64,000 nucleotides of DNA from Flavobacteriaceae bacterium (GCA_947446635.1 CANFHF010000007.1:23508-87507), one strand, 5' to 3'. Counted from the first letter of the stretch, positions 17,140-26,464 are shown. The notes: generated from the sequence alone by a model not told the origin. Numbers and translations: made by a program.

Positions 17140-18723
17140 ATGAATAAATTGTTTTTTAGGATACTTTTAGTACTAATGAGTTTATCCTTGATAGGGATAA
17201 TTTTGGTTCAAGTATATTGGTTTAACACTTCGTTTAAAAACAATGATGAACAATTTAAGTTTCATGTAAAACAAGTTATGGGTAATGTAGCCAATAAACT
17301 TCAAAAGCAGGAAGCGTATAGTTTTTATGATAAATACAATCAATATAAAGATAGTACAGGAAAAATTCCACAGAAAAATGATTTATTAGAGTTTTATTAC
17401 GTTCAAAAGAATCATAGAACCAACAAAACAATCATTTATTCAAATAGTATAATTTCAGAAGATTACAATATATCTCCTACGTTCTTTGATAAAAAATTAG
17501 ATAGTGTAAAATTTAAAAGCTTTAATTCTAAGAGAGTTACCGAGGTTTATAACAATAAAAAAATCGATAATTCTAGTATTCAACAAAACTTAATTCCAGA
17601 TGTTAAGATTGAAAAATCAGGAAATCTAGATGTTTTAGACAATGCACAATTCGAAATATTCTTTAAAGACATCGCTTCTGCAATGTCAATACAAGAAAGG
17701 GTTTCCAAAGAAAATTTGCATAAATTATTAAAAAAAGAATTAGAAGAGTACGGTGTTAATACTCCGTTTGAATTTGGAATATATAGCAACGGATTAGCTA
17801 CAAAAGTAAAATCGGATGGTTTTAGATATGATAAAAATACATCCTATTCAATCCCGATTTTTGCCGATAATGAAGGGAATAATAAATACCAATTATTGGT
17901 TACATTTCCTCACAAAAAAAAGTTCTTATTGTCAGATCTTGTTGGAATAACTTTGTTGTCAATAATATTTACACTAATTATTATTATTGCTTATTCAAGT
18001 GCTTTAAATCAATTGATTCGTCAACGTCATATTTCTGAAATAAAATCCGATTTTATTAATAATATGACTCATGAGTTTAAAACGCCTATTGCAACCATTA
18101 ATTTGGCTTTAGATGCTATAAAAAATCCCAAAATTATAGGTGATAAGGAAAAGGTTTTTAAATACCTACAAATGATCAAGGATGAAAATAAACGAATGCA
18201 TGCCCAAGTTGAAAATGTATTGCGAATATCTAAATTGGAAAAAAAAGAGTTTAATATTGATAAATTATCCCTTAATATTAAAGAAGTTATAGAGGACGGA
18301 ATAGAACACGTACATTTAATTTTAGAAGATAGAAATGGAATTATAAATAAGCATTTTACTGCCCTTAGAACGACGGTTTTAATAAATGATGTCCATTTTA
18401 CAAACGTAATTGTCAATATTCTAGAAAACGCCATAAAATATTCTCCTGATATTCCTAAAATTGATGTTTTTCTAGAAAATGTAAAAGATTTTGTAATTAT
18501 AAAAATTAAAGATAATGGCATTGGTATGAGTAAGGTGGCTCAGAAAAGAGTTTTTGAAAAATTTTACAGGGAACATACGGGTGATTTACACAATGTTAAA
18601 GGTCACGGATTGGGTTTAGCCTATGTAAAAAAAATTGTAGATGACCATAATGGTCAAATTTTTGTAGAAAGCGAAAAGGGAAAAGGAAGTACCTTCATAA
18701 TAAAAATACCATTAATAAATTAA
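17140..18723 (+). CDS. Membrane sensor histidine kinase
   Basis: 527 residues. TM1 is at about 7-29, a ~235-residue periplasmic sensor region follows, and TM2 is at about 265-288. The cytoplasmic part has an HisKA domain with phospho-acceptor H311 (NNMTHEFKTPIATI) and an HATPase domain: N-box NILENAIKYSP, DNGIGMS, GHGLGLAYVK. The response regulator follows after 3 nt. The pair resembles RprX/RprY of Bacteroides and Porphyromonas. The signal is unknown. A -7-like TAATTTTG at 17127-17134 lies only 5 nt before the ATG, so the message may be nearly leaderless. Confidence 0.92.
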   Translation: MNKLFFRILLVLMSLSLIGIILVQVYWFNTSFKNNDEQFKFHVKQVMGNVANKLQKQEAYSFYDKYNQYKDSTGKIPQKNDLLEFYYVQKNHRTNKTIIYSNSIISEDYNISPTFFDKKLDSVKFKSFNSKRVTEVYNNKKIDNSSIQQNLIPDVKIEKSGNLDVLDNAQFEIFFKDIASAMSIQERVSKENLHKLLKKELEEYGVNTPFEFGIYSNGLATKVKSDGFRYDKNTSYSIPIFADNEGNNKYQLLVTFPHKKKFLLSDLVGITLLSIIFTLIIIIAYSSALNQLIRQRHISEIKSDFINNMTHEFKTPIATINLALDAIKNPKIIGDKEKVFKYLQMIKDENKRMHAQVENVLRISKLEKKEFNIDKLSLNIKEVIEDGIEHVHLILEDRNGIINKHFTALRTTVLINDVHFTNVIVNILENAIKYSPDIPKIDVFLENVKDFVIIKIKDNGIGMSKVAQKRVFEKFYREHTGDLHNVKGHGLGLAYVKKIVDDHNGQIFVESEKGKGSTFIIKIPLIN

Positions 18724-18726
18724 GAT

Positions 18727-19443
18727 ATGGAAAATATAAACAAAAGAATACTTTTAGTAGAAGACGACTTGAATTTTGGAGCAGTTCTAAAAGATTATTT
18801 AATGCTAAATGATTTTGATGTTACTTTAGCAAAAAACGGAATGGAAGGCTTTGAAAAATTTAAAAAAGACACTTACGATCTATGTATTTTGGATGTTATG
18901 ATGCCTTATAAAGATGGATATACTTTAGCAAAAGAGATTAGAGAAAAAAACCAAGAAGTGCCAATTATTTTTTTAACAGCCAAATCCATGAAGGAAGATG
19001 TGTTAAAAGGATATAAAGCTGGAGCTGATGATTATTTGAATAAACCCTTTGATTCCGAAGTATTGCTAATGAAAATTAGGGCTATAATTCAAAGAAAATC
19101 TTCTGCCACTAAGGCAGAACCTGCGCAATTTGAATTTATAGTTGGTAAATTTCATCTTAATTCTAAACTACGATTTTTGACTTTTGATAATGAAGAGCCT
19201 ATAAAATTATCTCCTAAAGAGAATGAATTATTAAAAATGCTCATTCTTTACGAAAATGATTTGATGCCAAGAGAATTGGCATTGACAAAAATTTGGAGAG
19301 ACGACAACTATTTCACTTCAAGAAGTATGGATGTTTATATTGCTAAATTAAGGAAATACCTTAAGCTAGATAAAAATGTAGAAATTTTAAACATTCACGG
19401 TGAAGGTTTTAGATTAGTGGTAAAAAACAAGGTGCTAGCATAA
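18727..19443 (+). CDS. OmpR/RprY-type response regulator
   Basis: 238 residues. The receiver domain has the acidic pair D13/D14, the phospho-acceptor D56 (CILDVMMPYKDG), the conserved Thr in IIFLTAK and Lys in LNKPFD. From ~130 a winged-helix DNA-binding domain follows: KLSPKENELLKMLI, ALTKIWRDDNYFTSRSMDVYIAKLRKYL, NIHGEGFRLV. It is the partner of the kinase 3 nt upstream. The targets are not visible. Confidence 0.95.
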   Translation: MENINKRILLVEDDLNFGAVLKDYLMLNDFDVTLAKNGMEGFEKFKKDTYDLCILDVMMPYKDGYTLAKEIREKNQEVPIIFLTAKSMKEDVLKGYKAGADDYLNKPFDSEVLLMKIRAIIQRKSSATKAEPAQFEFIVGKFHLNSKLRFLTFDNEEPIKLSPKENELLKMLILYENDLMPRELALTKIWRDDNYFTSRSMDVYIAKLRKYLKLDKNVEILNIHGEGFRLVVKNKVLA

Positions 19444-19470
19444 AAAAAGGCTAAAAACATAGCCTTTTTT
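19443..19470 (+). terminator. Terminator of the two-component operon
   Basis: An 11-bp stem (19443-19453 with 19460-19470) begins in the stop codon and ends in six T. Confidence 0.9.
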
Positions 19471-19488
19471 AAATAACATTATGTTAAT

Positions 19489-19525
19489 AAAGCTTCCATC
19501 ATAATGATTGGGAGCTTTTATTTTT
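19489..19525. terminator. Second hairpin between convergent genes
   Basis: A 9-bp inverted repeat with one G-T pair (19489-19497 with 19510-19518) and a T-rich tail on the plus side. It lies between the regulator and the thioesterase gene that ends at 19536, so it may act as a backup terminator for either direction. Confidence 0.6.
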
Positions 19526-19535
19526 TTAAAAATAG

Positions 19536-20276
19536 TTATTTCAAATTCAGTTGTAAAGCAAAACATGTTTTGTCATCTTTTGTAATGCTATAAATCATAG
19601 CTTCTTTAGTTAAATTTTCATGAATTACTACTTTATCTTTCAATGATAATTCTTTCAAAAAATTCATTTCAAAACTTTTAATTCGTTGATTTAGAACCAA
19701 TTTTTTATCTACAAAATCCAAACACCATTCCAGATATTTTACATTATTAACATGATTTATAATGTCTAAATCCGAAAGAGCGACGGTTTTCTCAAATACC
19801 ATTTCGGTTTCATTATTGAGGTTGATTTTGGAAAAAGTTTTTTGGGTTGCCTTGTGTTCCGGATACAATTCAAAATGTTCAAAAGGCAATCCTAATGCTT
19901 CTGGGCGTCTAGTTTTAGTGTTAAAAACTGCCCAAAAAGTTTCAGAACCTAGTATTTTATTTCCATTAACATACATTTCTAAAGCGCGTACTGAACGCGA
20001 ATTTTCTGAAGTGTTTATCCAAGTTTTTACGGTTACAATATCTTTCCATTTTGGTAATTCCTTAATTTCAACTCGCATTCTGCTCAAGACCCAAGCTTGA
20101 TCAAATTTCTGCATATCCGAAAAACTAATACCTCCAATTTCTGAATGATTTGCCGCTGTTAATTGCAATAGATTACACAAATCAGTATATTTTAAAAACC
20201 CATTAGGCATACATTGGGTGAAATTTATTCCCCAATCTTTACTGAAAACGGATGTGAAATTAGGTGAAATAGGCAT
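19536..20276 (-). CDS. Acyl-ACP thioesterase (FAT family)
   Basis: 246 residues, two hot-dog halves. The first half shows NHSEIGGISFSDMQK and WVLSRMRVEI. The second half carries the catalytic region DIINHVNNVKYLEWCLD with the N-x-H motif. The enzyme releases fatty acids from acyl carrier protein, or related acyl-ACP. It is last in a minus-strand run after miaA (6-nt gap) and probably belongs to the same transcript. Confidence 0.85.
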   Translation of the reverse strand: MPISPNFTSVFSKDWGINFTQCMPNGFLKYTDLCNLLQLTAANHSEIGGISFSDMQKFDQAWVLSRMRVEIKELPKWKDIVTVKTWINTSENSRSVRALEMYVNGNKILGSETFWAVFNTKTRRPEALGLPFEHFELYPEHKATQKTFSKINLNNETEMVFEKTVALSDLDIINHVNNVKYLEWCLDFVDKKLVLNQRIKSFEMNFLKELSLKDKVVIHENLTKEAMIYSITKDDKTCFALQLNLK

Positions 20277-20281
20277 ATAGA

Positions 20282-21196
20282 TTAGTATGAATTAAGTATT
20301 TGTTGTTTTAAATAACTTATAATTTCATTTCGATTAGTTAAATAATCAAACCATTTTGTTTCTTCATTTCTTTTGAACCATGTAAGTTGTCTTTTGGCAA
20401 ATCGTCTGGTATTTTTTTTGATTTCTTCAATGGCAAACTCTAATGATATTTCTCCTCCAAAATAACGGAATAATTCTCTATAACCCACAGTCTGTAATGC
20501 ATTTAAATCTTTGTGTGGAAATAAATCCTCGGCTTCTGTCAAGAAACCTTCGCTCATCATAATATCCACGCGTTGGTTTATTCTATAGTAAATCGTGCTT
20601 CTTTCTGCTTCTAATCCGATGAGGATAGGAGTGAAGTTTCGCGTGGTTTTCTTCTGATTTAAAAAAGAGGAATAGGGCTTTCCACTTCCAAGGCAAACTT
20701 CTAAAGCGCGCATCATTCGTTGTGGATTTTCTTTGGCTACAACTTCAAAATAATTAGGGTCTCGTTTTTCTAATTCAGTTTGCAAATATTCAATTCCTGA
20801 TTTTTCGTAGTTGGAATTTACTTCATCCCGAACCGATGCATCAATTTCGGGAAAATCGTCAAAACCTTTTAAAACCGCATCGACATATAAACCTGAACCG
20901 CCAACCATCAGGACATAATCGTTGATTAAAAATAATTCATCGAGTTTAGCTATAGCTTTTTTTTCAAAATCGCCAACAGTATAATTTTCAAAAATCGATT
21001 TGTTTTGGATGAAATGATGTTGGGCTGAAGCTAATTCTTCGGTTGTGGGAACTGCGGTACCAATTTGCATTTCCTTAAAAAATTGTCGGCTGTCGCAGGA
21101 AATGATGTCGCAATTGAAATGTTGAGCCAAAACAACACTCAAAGATGTTTTTCCTATGGCTGTTGGACCAACAATTGTTATTAGGTATTTCGACAT
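20282..21196 (-). CDS. miaA: tRNA dimethylallyltransferase MiaA
   Basis: 304 residues. It transfers a dimethylallyl group to A37 of UNN-reading tRNAs. The P-loop GPTAIGKTSLS is at the N-terminus, DSRQFF follows, then VGGSGLYVDAVLKG, and RRFAKRQLTWFKR near the C-terminus, all hallmarks of MiaA. It lies 2 nt after the exonuclease/GIY-YIG gene and 5 nt before the thioesterase. Confidence 0.97.
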   Translation of the reverse strand: MSKYLITIVGPTAIGKTSLSVVLAQHFNCDIISCDSRQFFKEMQIGTAVPTTEELASAQHHFIQNKSIFENYTVGDFEKKAIAKLDELFLINDYVLMVGGSGLYVDAVLKGFDDFPEIDASVRDEVNSNYEKSGIEYLQTELEKRDPNYFEVVAKENPQRMMRALEVCLGSGKPYSSFLNQKKTTRNFTPILIGLEAERSTIYYRINQRVDIMMSEGFLTEAEDLFPHKDLNALQTVGYRELFRYFGGEISLEFAIEEIKKNTRRFAKRQLTWFKRNEETKWFDYLTNRNEIISYLKQQILNSY

Positions 21197-21198
21197 TA

Positions 21199-22563
21199 TT
21201 AGAAATTTACAATCTTAATAGCCTTGTCTTTTCGTAAATAGCTTTGGATGCTATTTTGAGTATCTCGATTGCTTTGCATCGGAATAATGATGTTTCTAAG
21301 TACGGCAATGGTGTTAATTTGGTAATTTAAATCATAGAATGCATATCCTTTATAAACCCCGTTTTCGACTAAAATTGCGCTACGTTCGCTTATAGTTCGA
21401 CCTTTATCTACAATAACTAAAGTTTTATTTTCAAACAAATTCTTTTCTATAAATATTTGAACGCGTAAATTATATTCTTCAGCTGTAATTTTTCCAATAC
21501 AAGCGCCGTCACATTCACTGATGTTGGTATTTTGAAAACAATGTGTTTTGGTTTCATACAAACCCGTTAATTTCTGGCATAATTGATATTGAGAAGTAAT
21601 TCTATACAAAGCATCTTTTCCCTCTTGCATAGAAGTATATGATTTCACTTCTTTTTTTCTGCCGTCTGATTTTTGTAATTTTAAATTGAGATACCCATTG
21701 TCATCTTTCTCGGTATAAATTGCCCAAGAAAAGTTGCTTTTTGGAGACATTCTGTTATAAATAGGTCTGTTGATTTTTATTTCTTGATATTCTTTTAATT
21801 GAGCAATTAATTCACTACCTGTTTCTTCATAAGTTACGGTGAAAACCTCATTTTGAATTTTCTTGGCACTTTTCGTAATTCCTGTAAAATGCTGATTGAC
21901 CCGTTTTTTTATGTTCTTGCTTTTACCAATAAAAATTAAGCTACCGTCCTCTCGATGAATATAATAAATTCCTGTTTTCGAAGGTAATCTTTCAACAATA
22001 TCGATCAATTTAGGCGCAATTCCTTTTTGGATTTCAAATTTAATATGCTCTTTGACAATTTCTTTGTTCAAATCTTTGTCCAAAAGCATTTTGAATAATT
22101 TCACCGTTGCCATAGCGTCTCCGCTAGCCCGATGTCTGTCTGCCATAGGAATCCCTAAAGCTCGAACCAATTTTCCCAAACTGTGTGACGTTTGCTCCGG
22201 TAATAATTTTTTCGATAATTCTACTGTACAAAGTGTTTTTACATTAAATTCATAACCCAATCGACGAAATTCAGTGCGTAAAATTCGGTAATCGAAAGAG
22301 GCATTATGTGCTACCAAAACACAATCATTAGTCATTTCAATAATTCGTTTCGCTACTTCAAAAAACTTTGGAGCAGAACGTAACATTGCGTTATTTATAC
22401 CTGTAAGTTTAACGACAAATGGCTGAATCGGAATTTCGGGATTTACTAAACTGATGAATTGATCCACAATTTCATGACCGTCAAATTTATAAATGGCAAT
22501 TTCGGTAATTCCTTCTTCGTTGAATTGTCCCCCAGTGGTTTCTATGTCAAGTATTGCGTACAA
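21199..22563 (-). CDS. DEDDh exonuclease fused to GIY-YIG nuclease with UvrC-like cysteines
   Basis: 454 residues. Residues 1-165 form a DnaQ-like 3'-5' exonuclease: D6 and E8 in LDIETTGG, D91, and H144/D149 in RHRASGDA. Residues ~195-280 form a GIY-YIG domain as in UvrC and Cho (TGIYYIHREDG, FIGKSKNIKKRVNQHF). Four cysteines follow, C329-x12-C342-x8-C351-x3-C355, close to the spacing of the [4Fe-4S] cysteines of UvrC. The C-terminal ~100 residues are unassigned. A DNA repair or processing nuclease is likely. Such fusions are often annotated only as exonuclease. It is followed by miaA after 2 nt. Confidence 0.85.
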   Translation of the reverse strand: MYAILDIETTGGQFNEEGITEIAIYKFDGHEIVDQFISLVNPEIPIQPFVVKLTGINNAMLRSAPKFFEVAKRIIEMTNDCVLVAHNASFDYRILRTEFRRLGYEFNVKTLCTVELSKKLLPEQTSHSLGKLVRALGIPMADRHRASGDAMATVKLFKMLLDKDLNKEIVKEHIKFEIQKGIAPKLIDIVERLPSKTGIYYIHREDGSLIFIGKSKNIKKRVNQHFTGITKSAKKIQNEVFTVTYEETGSELIAQLKEYQEIKINRPIYNRMSPKSNFSWAIYTEKDDNGYLNLKLQKSDGRKKEVKSYTSMQEGKDALYRITSQYQLCQKLTGLYETKTHCFQNTNISECDGACIGKITAEEYNLRVQIFIEKNLFENKTLVIVDKGRTISERSAILVENGVYKGYAFYDLNYQINTIAVLRNIIIPMQSNRDTQNSIQSYLRKDKAIKIVNF

Positions 22564-22589
22564 AATAAGTATTCGGTGTTCAGTTTTTA

Positions 22590-22615
22590 GTCATTGCGAG
22601 GGACGAATCAATCTC
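22590..22615. repeat. Partial intergenic repeat of the GTCATTGCGAGG type
   Basis: GTCATTGCGAGGGACGAATC is followed by AATCTC in the 74-nt gap between the exonuclease gene and the YggS gene. It resembles the half-site of an intergenic repeat I know from several bacterial genomes (GTCATTGCGAGG-n-ACGAAGCAATCTC). Only one arm is seen here, so it looks like a decayed copy. Confidence 0.5.
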
Positions 22616-22637
22616 TATATCATTTTGCATCGAACGT

Positions 22638-23288
22638 CTATCGTTCTCCAAAGATACTACTTCCAATCCGAACCATCGTACTTCCGCTTTCAATTGCTAA
22701 TTGATAATCGCTGGACATTCCCATAGAAAGTATTGTCATTTGTGAATTGTGATTTGTGAATTGATCAAATATAGATTTCAAAGAATTGAATTCTTTTTTG
22801 ATTTGGTTTTGATTATCTGTGAAAGTCGCCATTCCCATTAATCCAATAATTCGAATATTTTTCATTTCTTGAAATCCTCTAGAAGTCAGAATATAGTTGA
22901 GTTCTTTTTTATTAAGACCAAATTTGGTTTCCTCTTCGGCAATATGAATTTGCAATAAACAATCGATAAGTCTATTGTTTTTTAAAGCTTGTTTGTTGAT
23001 TTCTTCTAGTAATTTTAGGCTGTCAACTCCATGAATCAAGCTCACAAATTTCGCCATAAATTTGACTTTGTTTGTTTGAACGTGGCCAATCATATGCCAT
23101 TGAATGTCTTTTGGCATTTGTTCCCATTTCTCTGCCATTTCTTGGATTTTGTTTTCACCAAAAATGCGCTGACCCGCATCATAAGCTTCCATCAAATCCG
23201 AAATAGGTTTGGTTTTAGAAACAGCCACAAGCGTTACGTTTTCGGGGAAAGAGGATTTTATTATGCTGAGGTTTTGTTTGATTGACAT
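22638..23288 (-). CDS. YggS family pyridoxal phosphate homeostasis protein
   Basis: 216 residues from the ATG at 23288; the frame stays open upstream, but that part overlaps hbd. It binds PLP without catalysing a known reaction. The PLP lysine is in VAVSKTKP near the N-terminus. GQRIFGENKIQEM, WHMIGHVQTNK and the C-terminal LSMGMSSDYQLAIESGSTMVRIGSSIFG are family signatures. The start is 1 nt after the hbd stop, so the genes are coupled. Confidence 0.94.
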   Translation of the reverse strand: MSIKQNLSIIKSSFPENVTLVAVSKTKPISDLMEAYDAGQRIFGENKIQEMAEKWEQMPKDIQWHMIGHVQTNKVKFMAKFVSLIHGVDSLKLLEEINKQALKNNRLIDCLLQIHIAEEETKFGLNKKELNYILTSRGFQEMKNIRIIGLMGMATFTDNQNQIKKEFNSLKSIFDQFTNHNSQMTILSMGMSSDYQLAIESGSTMVRIGSSIFGER

Positions 23289-23289
23289 A

Positions 23290-24177
23290 TTAAATAAACT
23301 GTTTGGCAACTTTCGATGCTTTTTTATTTTCGCTATAATCATAAAAACCTTCACCAGATTTCACTCCTGATTTTCCCGCGCGAACCATATTTACTAATAA
23401 AGGACAAGGAGCATATTTTGGGTTTTTGAATCCGTCATACATCACATTTAGGATTGCTAGACATACATCTAATCCAATGAAATCAGCTAATTGCAATGGC
23501 CCCATTGCATGTCCCATTCCTAGTTTCATCACGGTGTCAATTTCATAAACGCCAGCCACTTTGTTATATAAAGTTTCGATGGCTTCATTTATCATTGGCA
23601 ACAATATTCGGTTGGCGACAAAACCTGGATAGTCGTTTACTTCGACTGCGGTTTTACCTAGCTTCTCGGATAAATCGATAATGAATTTTGTCACTTCATC
23701 ACTTGTGTTGTACCCACGTATGATTTCGACTAAATTCATAATAGGAACCGGATTCATAAAGTGCATCCCAATAACGCGTTCTGGGTGAGCTACCATAGCA
23801 CTAATTTGTGTGATGGATATTGATGAAGTATTGGTTGCCAAAATGGTATTGTGAGAACAAGCCTCGCTTAGTTGCTCAAAGATATTCAGTTTTGATTCTA
23901 CGTTTTCTGTAGCTGCTTCAATAACTAAATCAACGCCTACAACACCATCTTTAATATCAGTATACGTGATAATATTGCTTATGGTTTTGAATTTTTCTTC
24001 ATCTGTAATGGTTCCTTTAGCGACCATTCGGTCTAGATTTGCAAAAATAGTAGCCATTCCTTTATCCAAAACCTTTTCAGAAACATCGATTAATTTTACA
24101 GCAAAACCATTTTGTGCAAAAGTTTGTGCAATTCCGTTGCCCATTGTTCCTGCTCCGATTACGGCTATTATTTTCAT
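23290..24177 (-). CDS. hbd: 3-hydroxybutyryl-CoA dehydrogenase
   Basis: 295 residues. The N-terminal NAD-binding domain has IGAGTMGNGIAQTFAQNGF; FLEATENVESK-type and MHFMNPVPIMNLVEII motifs follow; the C-terminal helical domain begins GFVANRILLPMINEAI. It oxidises 3-hydroxybutyryl-CoA in short-chain acyl-CoA metabolism. It lies between a Gfo/Idh oxidoreductase (23 nt upstream) and the YggS gene (1 nt downstream). Confidence 0.93.
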   Translation of the reverse strand: MKIIAVIGAGTMGNGIAQTFAQNGFAVKLIDVSEKVLDKGMATIFANLDRMVAKGTITDEEKFKTISNIITYTDIKDGVVGVDLVIEAATENVESKLNIFEQLSEACSHNTILATNTSSISITQISAMVAHPERVIGMHFMNPVPIMNLVEIIRGYNTSDEVTKFIIDLSEKLGKTAVEVNDYPGFVANRILLPMINEAIETLYNKVAGVYEIDTVMKLGMGHAMGPLQLADFIGLDVCLAILNVMYDGFKNPKYAPCPLLVNMVRAGKSGVKSGEGFYDYSENKKASKVAKQFI

Positions 24178-24200
24178 TTATTTTAGTTTAAATAAAAACT

Positions 24201-25169
24201 TTATTTCTTTTTAAAACAAGCAATAATTTGGTAGGCAACTTTTAAAGCCTCTGTAGCTTGTTCTAATGTTACAACAGGAGTGGTGTTGTTATTGATGGCA
24301 TCCGCAAAGGATTCTAATTCGTCTAGAATAGCGTTGTTTTGTTCAACATCAGGATTTGAAAAGTAGATTTGCTTTTTTACGCCTTCTGCATTTTGAAGAA
24401 TAATATCAAAATCTCCAGGAATTTCGGGCGCGTCTTTCATTTTTACAACTTCACATTTTTTTTCTAGAAAATCAACTGATATATAGGCGTCTTTCTGAAA
24501 AAATCGGGATTTACGCATGTTTTTCATGGAAATCCGGCTAGCTGTTAAATTGGCAACACAGCCGTTTTCAAATTCAATTCTTGCATTAGCAATATCGGGG
24601 GTGTCGCTAATTACAGAAACCCCATTGGCATTAATTTCTTTTACTTTAGAATTCACCACACTCAAAATGGCATCAATATCGTGAATCATCAAATCGAGAA
24701 CCACAGGAACATCAGTACCACGAGGGTTAAATTCGGCCAAACGATGTGTTTCAATAAACATTGGATTTTCAATCATATCCTTTGTCGCCTTAAATGCAGG
24801 ATTAAATCTTTCGACGTGACCTACTTGGCCTTTTATGTTGAATTCATTAGCCAAAGCTATAATTTCATTGGCTTCAGCAATGGTATTCGAAATCGGTTTT
24901 TCTATAAAGACATGTTTACCAGATTTGATGGAGACTTTAGCACATTTATAATGCGAAAGTGTTGGTGTCACGATATCGATAACATCAACGGCATGAATAA
25001 GAGTAGCTATAGTATGAAATTGTTTATACCCAAATTCTTTAGCAACTTTACCCCCGTTTTCTGTATTTTCATCATAAAAACCAACTAGTTCGTATTTTTC
25101 GGATTGTTGTAATAATCGTAAATGAATTTTTCCAAGATGACCAGCACCTAAAACGCCAACTTTCAACAT
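24201..25169 (-). CDS. Gfo/Idh/MocA family oxidoreductase
   Basis: 322 residues. The N-terminal Rossmann motif GVLGAGHLGKIHLRLL, the EKPIS motif (HVFIEKPISNTIAEA) and a C-terminal beta-sheet domain with LMIHDIDAILSV are family hallmarks. It uses NAD(P) and usually acts on a sugar or cyclic polyol. The substrate cannot be read from the sequence. It is first in the minus-strand run with hbd and the YggS gene. Confidence 0.88.
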   Translation of the reverse strand: MLKVGVLGAGHLGKIHLRLLQQSEKYELVGFYDENTENGGKVAKEFGYKQFHTIATLIHAVDVIDIVTPTLSHYKCAKVSIKSGKHVFIEKPISNTIAEANEIIALANEFNIKGQVGHVERFNPAFKATKDMIENPMFIETHRLAEFNPRGTDVPVVLDLMIHDIDAILSVVNSKVKEINANGVSVISDTPDIANARIEFENGCVANLTASRISMKNMRKSRFFQKDAYISVDFLEKKCEVVKMKDAPEIPGDFDIILQNAEGVKKQIYFSNPDVEQNNAILDELESFADAINNNTTPVVTLEQATEALKVAYQIIACFKKK

Positions 25170-25301
25170 AAAAAATGATTTTTAACAAATGTATAATTTA
25201 TTTGTTTATTGTCTAAAGTTTGGGGTTTAAAGTTTTGGAATTTGTTGTTTGATTATTGGGATTTTAAAGTTTATTTTTACCAAAATAAATTACCCTATAT
25301 T

Positions 25302-25943
25302 TTGAAAGATACTACCAAACATCAAGGACTTCGCAATCAATTAGTAATCCTATTAAAAGAAAAAGGAATTGCCGACAAGAGTGTTTTGGAAGCAATCAAT
25401 AAAATACCACGACACCTTTTTTTGAATTCTAGCTTTACCGATTATGCCTATCAGGACAAAGCTTTCCCTATTGGTGCTGGACAAACTATTTCGCAGCCTT
25501 ATACGGTGGCATTTCAAAGTCAATTATTGGAGGTGAAGAAAGACCAAAAAATTCTTGAAATAGGAACGGGTTCAGGGTATCAAACCGCCGTTTTATGTAT
25601 GATGGGAGCCAAGGTGTATAGTGTTGAAAGGCAAAAAGAACTATTCAAACAAACATCCGTTTTATTGCCAAAACTAGGAATTCGCCCCAAACATTTGTCT
25701 TTTGGAGATGGCTATAAAGGATTGCCAAATCACGCACCTTTTGATAGCATTATCGTAACGGCGGGTGCGCCAGTAATACCTCAAGCCTTGATGGCACAAC
25801 TAAAAATAGGAGGAAGGCTGATTATTCCACTTGGAGAAGAAAACCAAATTATGACTTTATTAATAAGAAAAAATGAAACCCAGTTTGAGAAACACGAATT
25901 TGGAGATTTTAAATTCGTGCCTTTATTGGAAAATAAAAATTAA
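25302..25943 (+). CDS. pcm: Protein-L-isoaspartate O-methyltransferase
   Basis: 213 residues from a TTG codon at 25302. The frame is open back to 25209, but the upstream part looks like AT-rich intergenic sequence, and the family starts near KDTTKHQGLRNQL, so the TTG start is preferred. It methylates L-isoaspartyl residues for protein repair. Seen are FPIGAGQTISQPYTVA, the SAM motif ILEIGTGSGYQTAVL, and a late GGRLIIPLG. It is divergent from the Gfo/Idh gene. Confidence 0.92.
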   Translation: MKDTTKHQGLRNQLVILLKEKGIADKSVLEAINKIPRHLFLNSSFTDYAYQDKAFPIGAGQTISQPYTVAFQSQLLEVKKDQKILEIGTGSGYQTAVLCMMGAKVYSVERQKELFKQTSVLLPKLGIRPKHLSFGDGYKGLPNHAPFDSIIVTAGAPVIPQALMAQLKIGGRLIIPLGEENQIMTLLIRKNETQFEKHEFGDFKFVPLLENKN

Positions 25944-26001
25944 ATCAAAATCTCACAATTTTAGACTACCCCTAATAGTGTTTAATTCTTTTGGCAGTTT
26001 A

Positions 26002-26457
26002 TTATAAAAATGATTTTTTAATTCTGTCGAGATCACGCTTGGTATCTAGTTCTTTCAAAGATTCGCGTTTATCGTAGGTTTTTTTCCCTTTGCAAAGTCC
26101 AATTTCGAGTTTTGCCATTCCTTTTTCATTCGTAAACAATTTTAGAGGAACAATAGTCAAACCTTTGGCTTGAACACTCCTGGATAATCCTTTTAATTCT
26201 CTCTTATTTAGTAAAAGTTTACGTTCGCTTCTTGCTTTATGATTGAATTGGTTACCAAAGGCATATTCTTCGATATAGGTGTTAATTGCAAAAAGTTCAT
26301 TGTTGCTAAATTCACAAAAACTTTCTGTAATATTTGCTTTGCCGAGTCGGATAGATTTTATTTCGGTTCCAGCTAAAACTATACCCGCAGTGAAAGTTTC
26401 AATTATTTCATAATCGAAACGAGCTCTTTTGTTAAGTATGTTTATTGTTTTTAGCAT
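26002..26457 (-). CDS. smpB: SsrA-binding protein SmpB
   Basis: 151 residues from the ATG at 26457 (MLKTINILNKRARFDYEI). Upstream in-frame codons are not needed and overlap the promoter. SmpB binds tmRNA for trans-translation of stalled ribosomes. Motifs: FTAGIVLAGTEIKSIR, FAINTYIEEYAFGN, HKARSERKLLLNKREL, and the basic tail TKRDLDRIKKSFL. A strong promoter lies directly upstream and the message may be nearly leaderless. Confidence 0.96.
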   Translation of the reverse strand: MLKTINILNKRARFDYEIIETFTAGIVLAGTEIKSIRLGKANITESFCEFSNNELFAINTYIEEYAFGNQFNHKARSERKLLLNKRELKGLSRSVQAKGLTIVPLKLFTNEKGMAKLEIGLCKGKKTYDKRESLKELDTKRDLDRIKKSFL

Positions 26458-26464
26458 AGGATTG

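Noticed and set aside
18069..18521. 150-codon frame opposite to the histidine kinase
   Set aside because: It is antisense to conserved HisKA and HATPase motifs and its product is low-complexity hydrophobic/Ser-rich.
24681..25088. 135-codon frame opposite to the Gfo/Idh gene
   Set aside because: It is antisense to a conserved gene, and the product is rich in Phe/Ile/Asn without any recognisable motif.
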